Positions 7,334-9,842 of a stretch of DNA of 9,842 nucleotides are shown here, piece after piece (within the stretch, counting starts at the first letter, position 1; every line of letters begins with the position of its first letter). The DNA lies in NCBI GenBank assembly GCA_938039305.1, contig CALHUZ010000014.1, positions 1 to 9,842 of the forward strand, given 5' to 3'. This DNA comes from an uncultured Saprospiraceae bacterium (GTDB taxonomy: Bacteria; Bacteroidota; Bacteroidia; Chitinophagales; Saprospiraceae). The notes below the pieces were generated by a model. The model worked only from the letters and a program-made list of their open reading frames with translations. It was not told where the DNA came from and made no database searches. Position numbers and translations under genes: made by a program.

Positions 7334-9523
7334 ATGCTTTATTCACCACAGAGATACCTTGTCACATCTGCACTCCCTTATGCTAATGGGCCTTTGCATA
7401 TAGGACACCTTGCAGGAGCATATCTTCCTGCAGATATATATGTTCGGTTCTTAAGACTCATGGGCAAAGATGTCGTCTGGGTCTGCGGTAGTGATGAACA
7501 TGGTGCTGCGATTACAATCAAAGCAATAAAAGAAAAGAGATCGCCTCAAGATATCATCGATCAATATCACGACCTATTCAAAGTAGCTTTTGAAAAAATG
7601 GGAATTGATTTTGATATATATCATCGTACATCTTCAGAGATACATCACGAGACTTCTCAAGAGTTCTTTAGAAAGCTACATGAGAAAGGAGAATTTGAAG
7701 TAAAGGAGTCGGAGCAATATTATGATGCACAAGCAAAGCAGTTTTTGGCAGATAGATACATCAAGGGCACATGTCCAAAGTGTAATCATGATGCAGCCTA
7801 TGGCGATCAATGTGAAAACTGCGGTTCTACATTAAGCCCAACAGAGTTAATCGAACCAACATCAACTTTGTCTGGTAGCACACCAGAATTAAAAAAGACA
7901 ACTCACTGGTACTTGCCTTTAGATAAGTATGAGGCTTGGCTAAAAGAATGGATCAATACAGGACATCTCGACGGCGAGCAAGTTCATGATCCATCAGAAT
8001 GGAAAAATCACGTTTTAGGTCAGTGCAAGTCTTGGTTAGAAGGAGGACTACATCCTCGCTCTATGACAAGGGATCTTGACTGGGGGATAGATGTGCCGCG
8101 AGAGATAGAAGGATCTGAAGGGAAGAAGTTATATGTCTGGATGGACGCGCCGATTGGTTATATATCTGCAACCAAACAATGGGCAATAGACAATAAGAAA
8201 GATTGGGAACCATATTGGAAAGATGAGAATACAGCTCTTGTACACTTTATAGGAAAGGACAATATTGTATTTCATTGTTTGATATTTCCAGCGATTCTAA
8301 AAGCGCATGGTGATTACATCTTACCTAAGAATGTACCGGCGAACCAATTCGTCAATCTTGAAGGAGATAAGATCTCAACTTCTCGAAATTGGGCGGTTTG
8401 GGTAAATGAATATGTAAAAGACCTTCCTGGAAAAGAGGATGAGCTTCGCTATCATATGATCAAGAACATGCCTGAACAGCGTGACAGTGAATTCACATGG
8501 CAGGGCTTTCAGGACAGCGTAAATAATGAGCTAGTTAATAACCTAGCTAATTTTATAAATCGCGTAATCGTCTTGACACATAAGTACTATGACGGAGTGG
8601 TTCCGGCATTTGATGAAAATGAAGTTTTCATAAGTCCAACATCGGAGGACTATGATGGATTTCACGAAACTGAAATGCTTCAACTACACGATGATCTGCA
8701 AGAAGTCAATGAGTACATCCGCAACTATGATTTCAGAGCTGCACTTACTCAAGTGATGAAAATAAGTAGCCAAGGTAATCAATTGCTACAGCATAATGAA
8801 CCTTGGAAACAAATCAAAGTAGAACCGGAGACAGTTAAGACTGTCATGAATATGGCCCTCCAAGTAGTAGCTTCACTCAGTGTGATCATCTACCCTTTCA
8901 TGCCATTTGCAAGTGCGAAGATGCGTAACCTCCTAGCACTGTCTGAGTTGAAAGGTGACGGAGAACTTGAAGCACTAATGATGAATTTAGCCGAAGGAGA
9001 AATGGCTATCCCAACTGGTCACAAGATCAATGAGCCTATTCATCTGTTTTCAAGAATAGACGATAAAGTAATCGCTGATCAAAAAGCGAAATTAGAAAAT
9101 AGTAAAAAGGTAGATGAAGCTGCTGTTGAAGCAGCGCTTGCTGTAACTGCAGCATCTGCTAAATCTGTATCTGCAAAAGAAGAAACTACAGAAAAGCCAA
9201 CTATAGAATATGGTGATTTTGTAAAAATGGATATTAAAGTTGCAACGATAACACATGCGGAGGCTGTCCCAAAGACCGACAAATTGTTAAAGTTGCAACT
9301 TGATGTCGCAGGAGAAGAACGCATTGTTGTATCAGGTATAGCAGAACACTACAAGCCTGAGGAGATCATCGGCAGACAAGTAAGCCTCTTGGCCAACCTT
9401 GCTCCGCGTAAGCTACGTGGTGTCATGTCTCAAGGCATGATCTTGATGGCAGAAGACAGTGACGGTAAGTTGAGCTTTGTTGCTCCTGATGTAGCTGTTA
9501 GCTCTGGTAGTACCATAAGTTAA
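7334..9523 (+). CDS. metG: Methionyl-tRNA synthetase with fused C-terminal tRNA-binding domain
   Basis: MetRS (class I aminoacyl-tRNA synthetase) charges both initiator and elongator tRNA-Met with methionine. The 729-residue protein has the Rossmann-fold catalytic domain with the HIGH motif at His22-Ile-Gly-His25. A zinc knuckle follows, with Cys147, Cys150, Cys160 and Cys163 (CPKC and CENC pairs). The signature loop is KISTS at 346-350, a variant of KMSKS, followed by RNWAVWV. An alpha-helical anticodon-binding domain covers about 390-570. An Ala/Lys/Glu-rich linker (about 583-622) leads to an OB-fold tRNA-binding domain (about 627-727; DFVKMDIKVATI, then LAPRKLRGVMSQGM), which in this family promotes dimerisation and tRNA affinity. 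The start is well fixed: the thrS stop TAA lies in the same frame four codons upstream, and the three codons between are not start codons. No Shine-Dalgarno sequence is visible, so translation may depend partly on ribosomes ending thrS. It looks complete and functional. Confidence 0.98.
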   Translation: MLYSPQRYLVTSALPYANGPLHIGHLAGAYLPADIYVRFLRLMGKDVVWVCGSDEHGAAITIKAIKEKRSPQDIIDQYHDLFKVAFEKMGIDFDIYHRTSSEIHHETSQEFFRKLHEKGEFEVKESEQYYDAQAKQFLADRYIKGTCPKCNHDAAYGDQCENCGSTLSPTELIEPTSTLSGSTPELKKTTHWYLPLDKYEAWLKEWINTGHLDGEQVHDPSEWKNHVLGQCKSWLEGGLHPRSMTRDLDWGIDVPREIEGSEGKKLYVWMDAPIGYISATKQWAIDNKKDWEPYWKDENTALVHFIGKDNIVFHCLIFPAILKAHGDYILPKNVPANQFVNLEGDKISTSRNWAVWVNEYVKDLPGKEDELRYHMIKNMPEQRDSEFTWQGFQDSVNNELVNNLANFINRVIVLTHKYYDGVVPAFDENEVFISPTSEDYDGFHETEMLQLHDDLQEVNEYIRNYDFRAALTQVMKISSQGNQLLQHNEPWKQIKVEPETVKTVMNMALQVVASLSVIIYPFMPFASAKMRNLLALSELKGDGELEALMMNLAEGEMAIPTGHKINEPIHLFSRIDDKVIADQKAKLENSKKVDEAAVEAALAVTAASAKSVSAKEETTEKPTIEYGDFVKMDIKVATITHAEAVPKTDKLLKLQLDVAGEERIVVSGIAEHYKPEEIIGRQVSLLANLAPRKLRGVMSQGMILMAEDSDGKLSFVAPDVAVSSGSTIS

Positions 9524-9557
9524 TCATAACATCGGATCAATCTTACTTTTTTATTTG

Positions 9558-9573
9558 TAGGGCTATTGCCCTA
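9558..9573. repeat. Stem-loop downstream of metG
   Basis: TAGGGC (9558-9563) pairs exactly with GCCCTA (9568-9573) around a TATT loop, giving a 6-bp, GC-rich stem 34 bases after the metG stop. A T-rich tract (9546-9556) precedes it instead of following it, and the next bases are TCCCTATAAC, so it does not fit a standard intrinsic terminator on either strand. It may protect or define the 3' end of the thrS-metG transcript; this is inference from position only. Confidence 0.45.
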
Positions 9574-9591
9574 TCCCTATAACATATTATT

Positions 9592-9610
9592 GCCAATCAT
9601 AATATTTGGC
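9592..9610. repeat. Short inverted repeat upstream of the final gene
   Basis: GCCAA (9592-9596) and TTGGC (9606-9610) are inverted copies separated by nine AT-rich bases, followed by a T/G-rich stretch (TTGGTTTTGG, 9611-9620). The right half overlaps AATATTTG (9601-9608), which matches 7 of 8 positions of the Bacteroidota -7 box but has no -33 partner at normal spacing. It could be an operator or weak terminator; with 5-bp arms, chance is a serious alternative. Confidence 0.25.
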
Positions 9611-9650
9611 TTGGTTTTGGATGTTTGTGATACAGACTAAAGAACCACCT

Positions 9651-9842
9651 ATGAAGAATGTTATGACAACCCTCATGATGCTTCTATGCATCAATTTAAT
9701 CATTGGCCAATCAGATGAACCAGCGATTATAATTATTTCAGCATCCAGCACTCCTGCCTACATTGGCGAGATGAAGGAAGGGCTTACAGACCACGGCTTG
9801 ATCCTCAATGTCGAGAAAGAAAAATGGAAAAATCAGTATGAA
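9651..9842 (+). CDS. Secreted protein of unknown function, N-terminal part (3'-truncated by window)
   Basis: An open frame of 64 codons begins at ATG 9651 and runs off the window without a stop. Residues 1-19 look like a signal peptide: Lys2, a hydrophobic core MTTLMMLLCINLII, then likely cleavage at G19/Q20. Cys13 is not in a lipobox, so a lipoprotein is unlikely. The mature part begins SDEPAIIIISASSTP and continues as a charged, probably helical stretch (GEMKEGLTDHGL, then EKEKWKNQYE). I do not recognise the family. The beta-strand then helix ending in Gly-Leu loosely recalls repeats in the periplasmic part of some Bacteroidota M56/BlaR1-type proteins, but this is only a weak resemblance. 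An in-frame ATG at 9621 would add ten residues; 9651 is preferred because it puts the Lys and hydrophobic core in signal-peptide position. It lies 127 bases after metG, past a stem-loop, so it is probably transcribed separately. Confidence 0.65.
   Translation, partial: MKNVMTTLMMLLCINLIIGQSDEPAIIIISASSTPAYIGEMKEGLTDHGLILNVEKEKWKNQYE

Noticed and set aside
8369..8383. KISTS in MetRS as a defective KMSKS motif
   Set aside because: The first Lys and the last Ser are kept, and from general knowledge this variant is common in Bacteroidota MetRS, so it is not evidence of an inactive enzyme.
9601..9608. AATATTTG as a -7 promoter box for the last gene
   Set aside because: It matches 7 of 8 consensus positions, but no TTG or TTTG lies at the usual 19-21-base spacing upstream; kept only as a remark under the inverted repeat.

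Overview
The window looks like chromosomal DNA from a member of the phylum Bacteroidota, probably one of the lineages that carry a type IX secretion system (T9SS). Four things point there: a very large gingipain-type (C25) peptidase with a T9SS-style C-terminal domain, a methionyl-tRNA synthetase with the KISTS form of the signature loop and a fused C-terminal tRNA-binding domain, a good match to the Bacteroidota -7 promoter box (TANNTTTG) upstream of thrS, and moderately AT-rich DNA in which most starts lack a strong Shine-Dalgarno sequence. All supported genes lie on the + strand. I saw no mobile element, CRISPR array, tRNA or rRNA.

Layout. Positions 2-157 are the last 51 codons of a UDP-glucose 4-epimerase (galE). 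A 173-base spacer with several inverted repeats follows. Positions 331-5226 encode a 1631-residue secreted peptidase that best fits the PorU2 type of T9SS-associated C25 protease. It has a signal peptide, a PorU-like N-terminal region, a C25 catalytic domain with His624 and Cys654, a series of beta-rich domains that includes what looks like an ILEI/PANDER (FAM3-like) domain, and a FlgD/T9SS-type C-terminal domain. A 172-base spacer then holds an inverted repeat, a direct repeat and the best promoter candidate of the window. It leads into thrS (5399-7324, threonyl-tRNA synthetase) and, 9 bases later, metG (7334-9523, methionyl-tRNA synthetase). The two synthetases very likely form one transcription unit. 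The last 319 bases hold two small inverted repeats and the start of a secreted protein of unknown function (from 9651) that runs off the end.

How the parts relate. The synthetase pair is housekeeping: both enzymes charge tRNAs in the cytoplasm and could share one promoter. The peptidase belongs to envelope and secretion biology and seems to be a separate unit. galE belongs to sugar-nucleotide metabolism. I see no functional link between galE, the peptidase and the synthetases. The most notable content is the domain architecture of the peptidase. I find no clear evidence of a wholly new system here.
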